Below are positions 9,786 to 21,771 of a stretch of 64,000 nucleotides of DNA, one piece after another. The notes below the pieces were generated by a model. That model saw nothing but the letters and a program-made list of their open reading frames with translations. It had not been told where the DNA came from and made no database searches. Positions within the stretch are counted from its first letter, which is position 1; every line of letters starts with the position of its first letter. Position numbers and translations under genes: made by a program. The DNA comes from Lineolata rhizophorae (lineage: Eukaryota; Ascomycota; Dothideomycetes; Lineolatales; Lineolataceae): contig MU001677.1 in NCBI GenBank assembly GCA_010093515.1, forward strand, positions 46,273 through 110,272, written 5' to 3'.

Positions 9786-11238
9786 CGCGTGGGATGATGG
9801 CCACGAAGGAAATTTCTAGTAAGGATTGCGGTGTGGCTGGGTAGTAAGACTCAATCCGCAGTCGAAGGCCGCGAAGAGGAGTTTTTGGAGGCCACAGGCT
9901 TTAAATGCGCGCGTCGCCCGCCTTTTATCCGAAACGCGTCCAGCCTTCTTCAGAGCATGCGGATCGACGCTGCGGGGCTATGATGAAGGCGGGGGAGGGG
10001 TCCTCGCAGTGGAGAGGGTCCGCCTCGCGGTGTGTTCCTGCATGTGCGACAGGGGGGCCTTTTGCCAGGGGTGCGAATTCGGAAAATGGCCGAGGGTTGG
10101 CCCGGCGATGGAGAGAAGTGCGACGGCGAGAAGAACGTGGAGCGACTCTTGGTCGTGTCGTTTGCGATCATATGGCTATGATTGTGCCTTCACCACTCGA
10201 ATTTGGGGTTCGATCTCAATCGCGCCGCAAGACTCCCTTTCTCCTCACAATGACACACTTGGACGACTGGATGCATTTTGCTGCAAACTCTTACTATCGA
10301 GCGGAAAGCACTGCGCACTGCATGTGTCTTCTTAGAGGTTCAGGCTGGTTCCGACCCGCTTGCCTCTCTGCCGGTTGAAGATGTTGAACTGACTCGACGA
10401 CTCGCCCAGCTGGACGAAGAAGCCTTCAGCCACCAACGGCCAGCAGCGCCAGCCAATTGACGCCGCGGCCGTTTTCTAGCGTGCCGCCGACAGCCTATTT
10501 TTAGAGCCGCGAGGCGACCGAGGACGTTCGGTCGATTCCGGCGGTTTGATCTGCGAGATTGCCGACGACGTGAAACGACAGCATGGAGAAGCGCGGAGAC
10601 GGAAACCAAACGCAGCTCCCGTCCCGTCGCCGCGGCGAAGAGCGCGCAATCAATAGCACATGCGGAGTGCTGCTTACTGCGTACCGCGCTCTGCGTACTC
10701 GGTGCCCTCGCAGACGGACGGTCAGCGCCTGGAGCGCGGCCGGCGCCAACGGGGGCCGCGGCCAATGGGGGCCGGGCGCCGCTGGGCGCTCGCGTGCAAC
10801 CGCCGGCGCGCAGCCAATGGCGGGTCGCCGGCGGCCTCCCGGACCCGTGGGCCGCGGCGAGGCTGAGCATCACCAACCCGGGCCGTATATAGCTGCCGCG
10901 TCGCCCCGCAGCCGCTCACCACCTCGCTCCCTCTCTCCTCTGCCCGTGCATCTCGCCGCGAGGTCGCGCCGAACACATCGCTCTCCCGCTTGCCTCGCAC
11001 CGGGTAGCTCCTGCGGCGTCAAACCCCACCGCGCCCGTCTCGCCGCCCCCGCTGCCCCGCAACTCGTCTGACAAGCTCCCCGCCGAGCTCCCGCTGCCGC
11101 CTCGCTGACGGGCCTCCGCCCCGCTGTCCGCCTCCCTCCGCTCAGGCCCGCTTACGCCTGAGACTCGCACCGCGCGACCTATCCGCGCCGCGAAACCGCG
11201 CATCGAGCGGCCAATTCGGTGACAGAGACCTGCCAGCC
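9786..11238. other. Intergenic between divergent reductase and AIM24-domain genes
   Basis: 1.45 kb with no convincing gene. The right half is very GC-rich and carries a recognisable promoter for the AIM24-domain gene: two CCAAT boxes and a TATA box, listed separately. The open frames here are overlapping, low-complexity and lack homology-like features. Confidence 0.6.
10762..10891 (+). promoter_or_regulatory. CCAAT/TATA promoter of the AIM24-domain gene
   Basis: Two CCAAT pentamers in the same orientation lie at 10762-10766 and 10814-10818, both within a GGCCAATGG-like context. TATATA lies at 10886-10891. A pyrimidine-rich stretch (ctcgctccctctctcctctg, from about 10923) sits about 35 bases on and could hold the start site. 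That would leave a 5' leader of roughly 310 bases before the ATG at 11239. CCAAT boxes are the binding site of the Hap/AnCF complex in fungi; use here is inferred. Confidence 0.5.
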
Positions 11239-12700
11239 ATGTCAGGATTCCCGCAGGGCAGCCCGCCGCCGCAGGGCGGGTACTATCCGCGTATGTAGTT
11301 GGGTTTAATTTAGCACGTCGCGCCATGTCTGAAGAGCCTTCATATTCTTGCTCTTCCGTCATCTGTCTTTTGCGTCTTCTGTTCTTTCCTAGTAGTTCAA
11401 AGACCCATTTTCTGTTCTTTCCAGCTCTCCTGTCTCAAATCGCTACCGCCAAAATGCGCCTTCTCCACCCCTCGCCCCCCAAGTCCAAGCCCAAGCCCTC
11501 CGCAATCACGACCGCGCCTAACTTTCTGTCGTCCCCTCCAGCGCCCCCAGAAAAAGGCGGCTACGGCACCGACCCTTCCCAAACCCAATTCTCCCCGCCC
11601 CCTCAATCCAACCAGCAACAGCAATTCTACCCTCCTCCTCCCTCCGGCTCCGCCCCGTCCCCCGGCACCGCGATATCCTACCCACCGCCTCCACCTGGCG
11701 GCCCGGCGCAATACTCGCCCGGTCCACAGGCCACTTTCGCGCCGCCACCCGGCGGGCCCGCGCCAGGAGGTTCGTACCCGCCTCCGCCCCAGGCGGCGCA
11801 GCAGCCCACCCCGTCGCCGCTCCCCCAGCAGCAACAGCAGCAGCACGCGCCGACGCCGCCGTTGCAGCAGCAGCAGCAGCCGCTCAACACCAACATGCCG
11901 TCGCAGATGCCCGGCGGGGCGCCGCCGGCGGGCCACTTCGCCGGCGCGGGCGCGACGACGGACGACGTGGGCACCTTCAACGGCGGCAGCTACCGCATCA
12001 GCCACCGCGACAGCAACACGATCCTGACGGTGCAGCTGGCGCTGGGCTGCCCGCTAACGGCGAAGCCGGGCGCCATGATCGCCATGAGCCCCACCGTCAC
12101 GCTCAAGGGCGCCGTCAAGTTCAGCATGAAGAAGCTCATCGTCGGCGGCGAGATGACGACGAGCACGTACACGGGGCCCGGCGAGCTGCTGCTCGCCCCC
12201 GACGCCCTGGGCGACGTGACCAACATCCGGCTCAGCGGCCACGAGCAGTGGAGCGTCGGCAAGGACGCCTTCCTGGCCTGCACCCAGGGCATCATCAAGG
12301 AGTACAAGAGCCAGGGCTTCGGCAAGGCCATGTTCTCCGGCGAGGGCCTCTTCGTGTACAAGATCTCCGGCCAGGGCATCCTGTGGGTGACGAGCCTGGG
12401 CGCCATCATCCGGAAGGACGTGAGTTCTCTCCTTCCCTTTGCCTAAACCCCGATCCGTGCTGACTCCTCCTCCTCCAGCTCGTCGAAAACGAAAAGTACG
12501 TCGTCGACAACGGCCACCTCGTCGCCTGGAACTGCAAGTACGTCATGGAGCGCATCGCCTCGGGCGGCATCGTCTCGGGCCTGTCCTCGGGCGAGGGCCT
12601 CGTCTGCAAGTTCACCGGCCCCGGCACCGTCTTCATCCAGACGCGCAACCCGGCCGCCTTCTCCGCCTGGCTGGCCGCGCACCAGCACCCGGGCGCGTAG
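11239..12700 (+). CDS. AIM24-domain protein with Pro/Gln-rich N-terminus
   Basis: Three exons, 383 residues: 11239-11290, 11542-12419, 12479-12700. Intron 1 is 251 bp, with GTATGT donor and a CTAAC branch site before CAG; intron 2 is 59 bp. Residues 1 to about 135 are Pro/Gln/Gly-rich low-complexity sequence ([21 protein letters not shown]). The rest, about 145-375, is an AIM24/TIGR00266 beta-prism domain: [60 protein letters not shown] and a C-terminal [13 protein letters not shown]-like end. Bacterial members are uncharacterised; yeast Aim24 is mitochondrial, but no targeting peptide is seen here, so location and role are unknown. The tiny first exon is supported by phase and by the seamless YYPPPPEKGGY join. 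It is convergent with SUI3. Confidence 0.85.
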
Positions 12701-13221
12701 ACGCGTCGCTGGGCGGTCGAATCTTTCCTCTTTCTTACGCTATAGTAGTGTGTATTTGCGCCGGACCGGCGAGATTGGAGACAGTGCCACGGTGCGACGG
12801 AGTTCGCGTTTTCTATGCCCGACGAATAGTTGCAAGCCTAAAATTGGGTCGAGCGAGCCTTTTCTCTCCAAATGGCGCAGGCGGGCGTATAGTTAGCTGA
12901 ATACCTACCTTCAATTTGACGTTCTACCGGCAGCTTGTCTTGACTGCCTCGAAACCGTTACCGTAGTTTAATATTCCGTGAGCGCGGTAGGGCGCAACTT
13001 TATTTGGGGCATCACCTCTACATCAGAGAGAACCAACGATCAATAACCGAACGCCGTGTGTGCTTTCCATTCTAACCCTATAAATAAAACCGCATATTCA
13101 TGCTAGCGCAAACCGTACGTACAGGCATTGGCGACCTACTCCCGGAACACGGCCTCACGCCAACACGTTTTGCCAGTGGCATCAGCATCTCATCTGTGCT
13201 TAGCTCACATAGATAAAACAC
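12701..13221. other. Convergent 3' regions of AIM24-domain gene and SUI3
   Basis: Tail-to-tail gap of 521 bp. An AATAAA-type signal for the plus-strand gene lies at 13083-13088. One for the minus-strand gene (tttatt on plus) lies at 12999-13004. Because the signals cross, the two mRNA 3' ends may overlap by roughly 100 bases; this is inference from signal positions. No gene is seen. Confidence 0.5.
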
Positions 13222-14448
13222 TTAACCCTGCTGCTGCCTCCGGCGCTTGCCGACCTGGGCCGAGAAGCCCGTCTTGATGGCCTGGACGGACCGGCGCGAG
13301 CCGCACGAGTTGCACGTGACGAAGTAGAGGCGGTTCTCGCCCTTGTTGAGCTCCGTGTCGGGGGAGCGGCACGTCTTGCACGTGACGTACTCAACTGCGA
13401 GAGTTAGTCTCGTCCCAAGCAGTCAAGGAGACCAGGCACCTACCGATGTAACGCCTCAGGACGTTCTCGATCTGCTTCTGCTGGAAGCGACCCTTGATGA
13501 CTAGCCGCCGACTGCCGTCGACGCTGCCACTGGTGCCCAGCTCGGCGAACAGGAACTGCGTCACGTGCTCGTCGGTCCGCTTCATGCGGCGGCAGATCTC
13601 GGCGATGTTGGCGAAGATGGTCTTCTTGTTACCCTCGCGCAGGCACTGCGGCGGCGGGATCTTGTAGCTCTTGCTGCCCGACGAGGCCAGGTCCGGGTGC
13701 GCCGAGTGCAGCAGCGTGAAGAAGCGGCTCAGCAGCTGGTTGTAGCCAATGGGCGAGCTGGCGTTGTGCGACCAGATGCCCGTGCCGGCCATCATGTCGC
13801 CCTCTTCGGCGGGCGCCGCCTCGCCGTCCTCGACGCCCTCGCCTTTGTCGGCGACGCCGCCCGCCTCGGCCAGCTTGGCCTCGAAGTCGTCCGCGTCGGC
13901 CGCCTTGGCCTTCTTCTTCTTCTTCTTCTTCAGCGCCGACGGGTCGAACTCGCCGTCGCCGGCGGGCGAGTCGGCCGCCGCCTCGTCATCCTTGGGCTTC
14001 TTGGGCTTCTTCTTCTTCTTGGCGAGGTCCTTGAACATATCCGTCACCTCGTCGACGTCCTTGTCCTCTGCGGCAGTCAGCGCATGCTCCGAGGCAAAGT
14101 CGAATTGTAAGGAAAAGGGACAGGGCCTCAACGAAAGGCGTGCCCACTTTCGAGACCACCGTTCTCGTCAAAATACAGCGACCTACCGGCACTATGGCTC
14201 TCGGCCGACGTCTTGTCGCCCCCGGCCGCGCCGTTCATCTCCGTCACCTGCCCGTCGCCGTCCACGATGGTCGCGCCCTCGCTAAACGCCACGCTCTTGC
14301 GCGGCTTGCGCTCAATCGGGGATGCGTCTTCGGCCTGAACACGCGTTAGTACTGGGTATGCGGGCGGGCGGGAACGCGTGAGGTGGAGTTGCCACCAGCG
14401 GCATCAAAGGGGATCTCGTGGGGAATAGTGACGTACCACGTCCGCCAT
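13222..14448 (-). CDS. SUI3: Translation initiation factor eIF2 subunit beta
   Basis: Four exons, 318 residues: 14448-14437 (only MADV), 14334-14187, 14067-13444, 13394-13222. The introns are 102, 119 and 49 bp; intron 1 has a perfect TACTAAC branch site. The protein is part of the eIF2 ternary complex that brings Met-tRNAi to the 40S subunit, and it contacts eIF5 and eIF2B through lysine blocks. Two polylysine boxes are visible ([10 protein letters not shown] and KKKKKKKAK), against three in yeast and human. The C-terminal eIF2B/eIF5-type domain holds [32 protein letters not shown] and [16 protein letters not shown]. It ends in a C-x2-C...C-x2-C zinc ribbon (VTCKTCRS ... VTCNSCGS). The 12-base first exon is supported by phase and branch site. 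Confidence 0.95.
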
Positions 14449-14920
14449 TGTCGTTACGATCCGCGTGCGCGGAGCTGTGCACAAAGTCTGTCTCGTACGC
14501 TGCGTCGAGTTATTCGGTTGACAAAGGCGGTGTTGCAGGTTTCGTGTCGAAAGTTAAAGGGTGATGGAAATGCGGCGATGAAGCTCGAGATCTGCGGCCG
14601 GAGCTCGCTTGGCTGCTAATGACTCACTCTGCTGCTGAGGTGGGGCGGCGGGGAAACCGGTTTAGCCGGCGCAGCTCGCACGTGACTTAGGCAACAGCAG
14701 AGCGATCGTGAACGCATACGAGACTTTGCCGGATCCGCAATTGTTGTGTTGGACACAACTGGAAAATATTGCAACACAGTAGCCGCGACGCAGACTGCGC
14801 AGTAACGTTCCGCGATTGTGATATTTTACAAGCTAGAGCTGGATCATTCGTACGAACAATCAGGTCCCCGTATCTATACAATACTATGCCGTGATGAACG
14901 CCAGATGCATGCGGGCAACA
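14449..14920. other. Intergenic, SUI3 promoter side
   Basis: 472 bp between the SUI3 start (minus) and the RSM24 stop (minus). It contains the SUI3 promoter and the RSM24 3' end. No gene or clear regulatory motif was recognised. Confidence 0.5.
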
Positions 14921-16141
14921 TTAGCTCGCTCCTAACCTCCTCTGCCCCACCATTTCCATCAGACTCGGCTCCGGTGCCGCCGCGGTCTGCTTCATGTGCT
15001 TCGCCACGATCCTAGCCCCGTCCACCAGCGTCCCCTTTTCAATCCTCTCTACTTCGGCCAGGTACCGCTGCGTCCTCCGCTGGTCCAGCTCCTTCTTGCG
15101 TTCCTCCGTCATGAGCCACTGCTTCGGGAAGGCGTGCCACAACTTGGGCTTGTGGTGGCGGAAGTCGAACGGGACGTCCTCGAAAGTGTCGGCCGGGTCG
15201 CGTGCCTCGCGCAGGAGCGACAGCACCATGTCCCCGAGGTAGCGCTTGTTCTGGGCGGCCGTCTCGAAGGCGTCGCTGCTCATGCGCACAATCTCCGTCT
15301 GCGGGTTGTACCGCGCGCCGCACAGCTTGATCAACTTGTCGCGCTGTACGCGCGTCAGGTCCGGCAGGTCCCCTGGGCAGAACTCGACTACGATCTTGCG
15401 AGCGGCCGGATGCTCCTCGCCGAGATAGGTGGTGTAGCGGAAGCGGAGCGGCTCCGCCGCCGTCGGGGGCTGGAACTCTTTGGCCAATTCTTGACGGAGT
15501 TAGCGCAACGGCAATATGTCCAGTCAAGAAGAAAACCTACTTCCTAGCAACGGCATCTCCCACGCCGCTACCCGCATCAGCTCCCTCACCTCCCTCTGCC
15601 GCTCCAGCTCCCCGTGTGCCAAGCTCGAAATGTCGTCGTGGTCGAACGCGTCGTCCTCGAATTCGTCTCCGGGCTCCAACTGGTCGCCCTCATGCCAGAA
15701 ATCGTCCACCTTCTGCGGCCGGGCGTCCGCCCTCGTCGGGTACAGTTGGTCCACCTGACGCCGAATAGCTGGCAACTGCGCCTGCAGCTCGTCCTGCAAA
15801 GCGTCCGCATCATCCAAAGTTTTGTACCGAAGGTCGGCCAGCCCTAGCTCTTCCAACGCCTCGAGCTGCGACATCTTGTCCGGCCATATCTCCTTGGACG
15901 CCTTGTTTTCCGATTCGAAGACGGCTCGAAGGGACATTTCCCCCGCGTCCCCGGCGTCCTCGTCGTCCTCGTCGCGATGTTCCCGGCGGGCGCACATCGC
16001 GGCGCCGCTGTGGAAGGAGCGGCTCGCTTGGCCTCGCCATCGTCGTGACGCCGACGCCGCGCTTACGGCCGGCGACGCAGCGCGGCCCGAAGAGCAGCGC
16101 CGCGTGGCGTGCGCGGCAAGCCGCTGGACGGCCGCAGCCAT
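14921..16141 (-). CDS. RSM24: Mitochondrial small-subunit ribosomal protein mS35
   Basis: Two exons, 389 residues: 16141-15541 and 15489-14921. The intron is 51 bp, with GTAGGT donor and GCTAAC branch site. It is a component of the mitochondrial 37S/28S ribosomal subunit (mS35; yeast Rsm24). The first about 50 residues are an Arg/Ser/Ala-rich mitochondrial targeting sequence without acidic residues (MAAAVQRLAAHATRRCSS...). An acidic segment and then the conserved core follow: RELMRVAAWEMPLLGKLAKEFQPP across the splice, then PLRFRYTTYLGEEHPAARKI, VQRDKLIKLCGARYNPQTEI and PFDFRHHKPKLWHAFPKQW. The start is the ATG giving the targeting peptide. It is divergent from ALG13 with only 283 bp between starts. 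Confidence 0.92.
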
Positions 16142-16424
16142 TGTGCGCGAACGCGGCTCCTCGTAGATGATTGCTGGGAAGAAAGCAGATCAATTGGCGA
16201 GACGGGAGGAGTCGATGCTGCGATACGGCTGCGCCCCCCGATTCTTCTCCTCCTCCATCACCACTTGGAGGTTTTCTCGGAGTACAGTCGGGCCGAGCTG
16301 CGCAGGGGTGGCATCACGTGCTTTCGCGACGTTCGGTGAAGCCAGCGGACAACCCCACCATCCCGGAGATCTCATTCCCGTCCTGTTCGACGCTCGCTGC
16401 TTCGTACAGGGTTAGAACTGCCCC
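16142..16424. promoter_or_regulatory. Bidirectional promoter RSM24 / ALG13
   Basis: 283 bp separate the two divergent start codons, so both promoters must share this stretch. A 'caattgg' (reverse CCAAT-like) lies at 16190-16196. No TATA box was found on either strand by eye. Confidence 0.45.
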
Positions 16425-17286
16425 ATGAACTCGACCGACCCGGACGGCTCCTCGCCACCGCGTTCGGAAGGAGCCGGCGGACCTCCAAGGCGCGTCTGCT
16501 TTGTCACCGTGGGCGCCACGGCGCCTTTTGACGCGCTGATCGAGGCGACGTGCGCGAACGCCGCGTTCCGCGATGTGCTGAGGAGGCACGGGTTCACGGA
16601 GCTGGTGGTGCAGTACGGGCGCGGGGGCAGGGGCGCGGCGCTGGTGGAGAAGGCGAGGCAGGAGGAGAGGAGAGAGGAGGGCGGAGAGGTGAATGGGGAG
16701 GCGGGGCAGAGGTTGGCAATCGACGGGTTCGCTCTCAAAGAAGACGGGCTAGACCAGGAGTTGCGCAGCGTCAAAGAAGGCGAGGGGAGGAGACAGGGCG
16801 TGGTTGTCAGCCATGCGGGTGAGTTTCGTCTTCCGTGTCTTCGGAAGCAAAGTGGGATCGGACTTTGAGCTATCCCAAACGAGATGCTCTCGTCGGCCGA
16901 ACGCGAGAAGGATCATGCTATTTGACCTGTTCTCAACGTTGATACCTTCAGGCTCCGGCACCATCCTGGCTGCTCTCCGCCTCGGTGCGACCCTCATCGC
17001 GGTGCCCAACCCCGCGCTCCTCGACGACCACCAGCGCCAACTGGCCGAAGTCATGGCCGAGCAGGGTTACCTCATCCACGGCCAGATCGAGTAAGTCCGC
17101 CTCACTACACGCCTACTTTTGATGCTGAAATGTCCTTGTGACGCAAGCAATCTCCCTGCCGCGATCCTAGCCGCCGAAGAGCTGCGCCGGCGGCACACGC
17201 AATGGCCGCCCGTTAATAGCGGGCAGCACCGGCGGGCCAATGGCGTTGCCGGCTTAATTGACGAGGAGGTGGGGTGGTTGGACTAG
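16425..17286 (+). CDS. ALG13: UDP-GlcNAc transferase catalytic subunit Alg13
   Basis: Three exons, 223 residues: 16425-16818, 16952-17090, 17148-17286. The introns are 133 and 57 bp. With Alg14 on the cytosolic ER face, Alg13 adds the second GlcNAc to dolichol-PP-GlcNAc in N-glycan assembly. Visible features are the N-terminal RVCFVTVGATAPFDALIEA, the VVVSHAGSGTILAALRLG block created by the first splice, and the nucleotide-sugar-binding LIAVPNPALLDDHQRQLAEVM. The tail includes the family's WPPVNSGQHRRANGVAGLIDEE. An Arg/Glu/Gly-rich insert (about 75-100) separates the two Rossmann halves and is longer than in yeast. No membrane segment is present, as expected, since Alg14 supplies the anchor. 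It is divergent from RSM24. Confidence 0.92.
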
Positions 17287-19219
17287 GCGGCATGCGCGCT
17301 CAAAGACAGGGGCAGCGTTGCAAAAGACGCTCGGCGCCTGTCTGATTAGCCGGCACCCGGGGAAGTGTGGCTCTCAATTAATGGGGCACCTGGCGTTCCG
17401 GAGTTGTGTTGGATAGGCTCGTTCTGCGTTGCAACGCATCCGAAGTGGCTAAAGTATATATGACAGAGGAGGGCGTCTGTATAGAGAAATCCTGTTGAAG
17501 GGCTCTCAGGAGAATTTCAGAGTCGCGATTGAGTGCGCCTAAGCACGTCTACATCTGAGGCCAGCTCTTTGGCTATATACATATCTGAACTCATTTGGAT
17601 AGGTCGAAATATCCTCGGAATTGAGGCTATTTATAGAAATCGCAATGCCTTAAACATCCATGTCGTTCCGCTAGCACGACGGACACTGCTCGCTCGTTCA
17701 CATCACTCATGTAAGATCGGGAACGTCAATCCACAAGCTCTTCCTAGGATCGGACAAATCTGTAGATGCAATTGGGGGACTGACTGCCAGCCTATCACGA
17801 CAAAAGGCCCGACCGGCACGTCAGCCATCTATCTAGAGCAAACCGCAACTAGCTGCACGCTATCCGCCCAATCCGTCTTCGTGGTCATCCCACGAGCCCG
17901 CTCGCGCTTGCTAGAGCGTACAGGTGCACATGCTAGAGAAATAGTAAAGGCCGCAAATCACAAGGGCATTTAAACCCAAAGTAGCCACCGAGAGAAGCCA
18001 AGTCACTCTTCACACACACGTCTCACACACGACAGACCAGGAAACAGAGGCCACGGCATCGTAGAAAAAAAATGAGTAAATAGCTCAATTGGGGGGGCAG
18101 AGAACCAACAACGGCGAAGGCTACCACCGCACCGCCCGTACGCTCCACGCTCGAACCCCCGGGACCTCAGTCACACGCCGCGTACATTGCTCTTGCACTA
18201 AACTTTTCGCTCCACACTCGCTCCCGCGCGCCCGCTCCGCTCAATACGCCACTTTGGCGCCACACATCCATCCGCCGAGCACAAATCCTGCTCCCCCGCC
18301 CTCCAAGCAACAAGACAAGTCGCGACCAGAGTGACCCCGCGCACACGTCGAAGTCGAAGAGAAAAAAAGAGCAAACAGTGGCACGGAGCCCGACAACCGG
18401 CCCGTCAACCAGAAAGAAGCAAGGCACCAAGAAAGAAAAGAGAAAAGGGAGAAAGAAGCCCGCCCAGAGAGGTCGAAGGAAGCCGTTTTACACGAAAGGA
18501 GAACACGGGAGGAGGCGAGCCAACGCGGCGCAGCCCTCAAGCGAACGTTTGATGAAATGTAAGAGTGCAGGACATGAATGCTCGTTAGGAAAGAAGCAGA
18601 GGTAGACAGAAAAAGTAGAGTAAGGAGAAAACAAGACACAAACGGCAGTAAATACTTAATGAACTGTAATCGCACGTGAGAATAGGAGCTCGATGAGCTA
18701 GCATTCCCCCTGGCCGTAAAAACACGACCAACCGACATCCTGCAGCCGTCCCATCTCGCCGCACCGAGCGCCGCCGCAACCCAAAAGGTGAAAAGCAAAG
18801 AAATAAAGAAAAAAAAAAAAGAGAAAAGCCGAAATTCCCTAGATTAGGTCCAGAAAAGAAGGATCAAAGCTCGTGGCGAACAGAAAGAACATAACAATAG
18901 GGAAATTAGAGGGGGGAAAAAAAAGGGTAGAAGGAAGGCGGCAGGCATACCGGTGGGAATCGAAGAGGAAGGACGGACGAGAGCCGACGAAGAGAAACAA
19001 AGAGGAAGCAAAGTCATATCGCTCGCTGTCGATGAAACCGAGAAGAAGCAAATGCGCCGGGACTGCGGACAGGACGGAAGACGGATTGAGAGGACGCGTA
19101 GGTCTGCGGTTAGAGACTCGAGGAGAGAAGGAGGTGAGAAGGTAAGGAGCCGGGAAGAACCATTTGAACCGAGGTGATACCGATGAGAAACCAAGTCGTG
19201 CAACAACCTCCCAGCGCGT
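17287..19219. other. 1.9-kb intergenic with long purine-rich strand
   Basis: This lies between ALG13 (plus, ending) and the Barentsz-like gene (minus, ending), so it is convergent. From about 18340 to 19170 the plus strand is strongly purine-rich (gaaaaaaagagca, gaaaagagaaaagggagaaa, aaagaaataaagaaaaaaaa). Read as RNA from the minus-strand gene, this would be a pyrimidine-rich 3' untranslated region of up to about 0.8 kb. A 146-codon plus-strand frame at 17533-17973 lacks recognisable features and is not called. Confidence 0.5.
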
Positions 19220-21771
19220 TCACTGCGCCGGATAATACATCGCACCCTGCGGCGCCATCTGCGGATAGTAATACCCGTCCGGACTCGGCGTCATCATGCC
19301 CCCCATGCCCGGCACCGTATAGCTTGGCGCCATCTGGGCGTACCCGCCACCGGCATCCATCGGCGGCCCCTGCGGTCCCACTGGCGACTGCTGCTGTTGC
19401 GCCGCTGCGTACAGCTGCGTCGGGTCGTAGTAGTACACCATTCCATTCTGCTCGTGGGCGACGATGTTGCCGTGGCCCGTCTGCTGGGGCCCGGCGCCGG
19501 GCGTGCCCTGGGCCTGCGGTTGCTGCTGCTGCTGCGGTTGCTGCTGTTGTTGCTGCTGCGGAGGGCCCGGTGGCGGCGGATGCTGCTGCGGAGGCGCCGG
19601 CTGCGGCTGCGGAGGCGCAGGAGGCGCCATGACGTACTGTGGCGCCGGCGGGGCCTGCTGCGGGTACATGGGGGCCATGACGGCGCCCGGCGGCACGCCG
19701 GCACCGTATTGCTGCGGCTGGGGCGCGCCGTTGGCAGCCTGTGGCGGCGGCGGCGGCGGGTAGTAGTAGGTCGGCTGCGGGGCGTACGACGGCGCCGGAT
19801 GGTGGTAGCCCGGCTGCGGCGGATACGGCTGGAAGGGCTGCGCGTGGATGGCACGCTCGGGGATGTTGGACAGGGGCGTTCCTGTCGAGAGCTGGCTCGG
19901 GTGCGAGAGCTGACGCGCATGGGGGTAAAAAGGCGAGGCGTGGGTGGAGCCGGAGGATGGCCCGGCACCGTTGACGTGCATGGGCACCTGATGGTGGAAG
20001 GGCTGCTGCTCCTGCTGCTGCGGCGCCTGGAAGGTGAGCGAGGCGGGCGACTCGATACCGGCGACCGACACAGCCTTTTGCGGGCGCGGCTGGTGCATCG
20101 GCACGTTGGTGTCCCAATTCTCACGAAAGGTCGGCTTCTGCGGGAGCGGGTACGTCTGCGGCGGAGGCATGTTGACGACGGGCGTTCCGCCGCCCGGAGA
20201 CACCACCTGGGACTGTGTGCCCGACGTTGGCTGCGCTCCCGGAGGCAGCCGCACGACCGGCTTGCCTTGGTCCGCCGGCCCCGGAGGGCGCGACATGACG
20301 GAGCCCGCCGGAGACACGATGCCGTCCCTGGTGACTTCGCGGGCCAGCGAGGACCGCCTGCTCATGGCCACGCTGGGCGAGTAGACGCTGCCACCGTACG
20401 CGCTCGTCCGCCGGCTCGACCAGCCGCCGTAAGACCCGAAGCCACGCCCGCGTCCACGCCCGAAGCCCTGCTGGTTCGGCCGAAGGGCGCGCGGAATGAA
20501 GATGAAGGAGCGGTCCGGCGACGGGAAGATGTAGCGGGGGGGTTGGTCCGGCAGCGAGATGCGGACGGGCTTATCACGGCGAAGCGGCGGGCGGTGGTTC
20601 GGGAGCCGCGTGTGCGACTTGATGGGCACGGCGGAGAAGGTGATGGGCGCCTTCATGTTGGGCAGGAGCACCCGGATCTGGGCGTTGCCGATGAGCGTCG
20701 TCTTGGAGAAGGAGCGCGCGTTTGGCGACTGGCCCTTGGGACCCGTCAGCTCCGGCCGGCCGCCAGGGGCTTCCGGGTTGGGCGCACCGCTCATCGCGGC
20801 CGATGTCTTGTCTTGCGGCTCGACCGGCTTGATGTCGGACGTGATGAGGGACTCGTGCAGGTCATGCTGCCACGGGGAGTCCGTAGCCTCGGCGGGAGCC
20901 GTTACGCTGCGGGAATCAGCGCTGAACGTAGAAACGAACGGGGACATCTTTTTGAGTTGAAGATGACGGGTAAACCTTACCTTGCAGGCGCATATGGCCC
21001 TCCGACGGCTCCCCGGCCCCTCCCTCGGCCCTTCCCAAACGGCCTGAAACCGTTCTGGCCGGGCGCGGCCGACCGGTGGTCGTGCATGAAGAAGGCGCCG
21101 CGGTTCGGGATAAAGGCCGGGTCTGAGTCGCGCTTCTTCTTGTACTCCTCGTGCTCGCGCCGCCTCCGCTCGGCAGGCGTCTCGCCTTTCCCGGCCGGCG
21201 CCGTCGGGGTCGCGGCAACGACGACGGCGGCCCCGCTGCTGCTGTCCTCACGCCCTCGTTGTTCTCTGCCGGCGTCCTCAAAGTCGACGCCTGCATCCTC
21301 CATCTTGGCCTCGTCGGCGATGCTGAGCCCGTTCATCATGGCCTCCGTGTCCGTCATCGATCCAAACACCGGCTTGCCGGCCCTGGCGTGCCCCGTTTCC
21401 GGCGGCGACACCGGCGCGGCCTCGTCCTCGACCACGGGCTTGACCTCGCCATGCTTCTCGTCCCCGGCTGCGGCCGCCGACGGCACCCGTGCACGCTGGC
21501 CCTTCCCGCGCAGCTTGGCCACGGCGCCGTTCAGCGACCGCGCCGTGGTCGACGGGCTCTCCGGCTCGCTCAGGTCGCTGTCGTCGGCGTCGGCGTCGGC
21601 GTCGGCGTCTTCGTCGTCGTCGGCGTCCACGTCGCTCGGCACCGAGCCGTCGTCGCTGCCCGAGTTGAGCTCGTCGGCGTGGTGCGGGCCGGTCTCGCCC
21701 TCGCCCTCGGGCTCATCGTCGACGCGCCGCCGGGCGCGGAACGGGTCGCGGCGGCGGCGGGCGGGCGCCAT
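19220..21771 (-). CDS. Barentsz/CASC3-like eIF4AIII-binding protein
   Basis: Two exons, 830 residues: 21771-20981 and 20921-19220. Barentsz (CASC3/MLN51) clamps eIF4AIII on RNA in the exon-junction complex. Both halves of the eIF4AIII-binding region are visible: PAFIPNRGAFFMHDHR at the end of exon 1 and PWQHDLHE early in exon 2. The N-terminus is basic (MAPARRRRDPFRARRR), then very acidic (Asp/Ala runs). The C-terminal half has an RGRGRG patch and a long Pro/Gln/Tyr-rich tail with polyglutamine runs. The first ATG in frame is 21771; sequence upstream is open but without ATG. The acceptor could be 20922 (used here, 59-bp intron) or 15 bases further downstream; both keep the frame. Confidence 0.85.

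Noticed and set aside
17533-17973. 146-codon plus-strand frame in the ALG13 downstream region
   Set aside because: No domain, no splice-linked partner, and mixed composition. It probably arises by chance.
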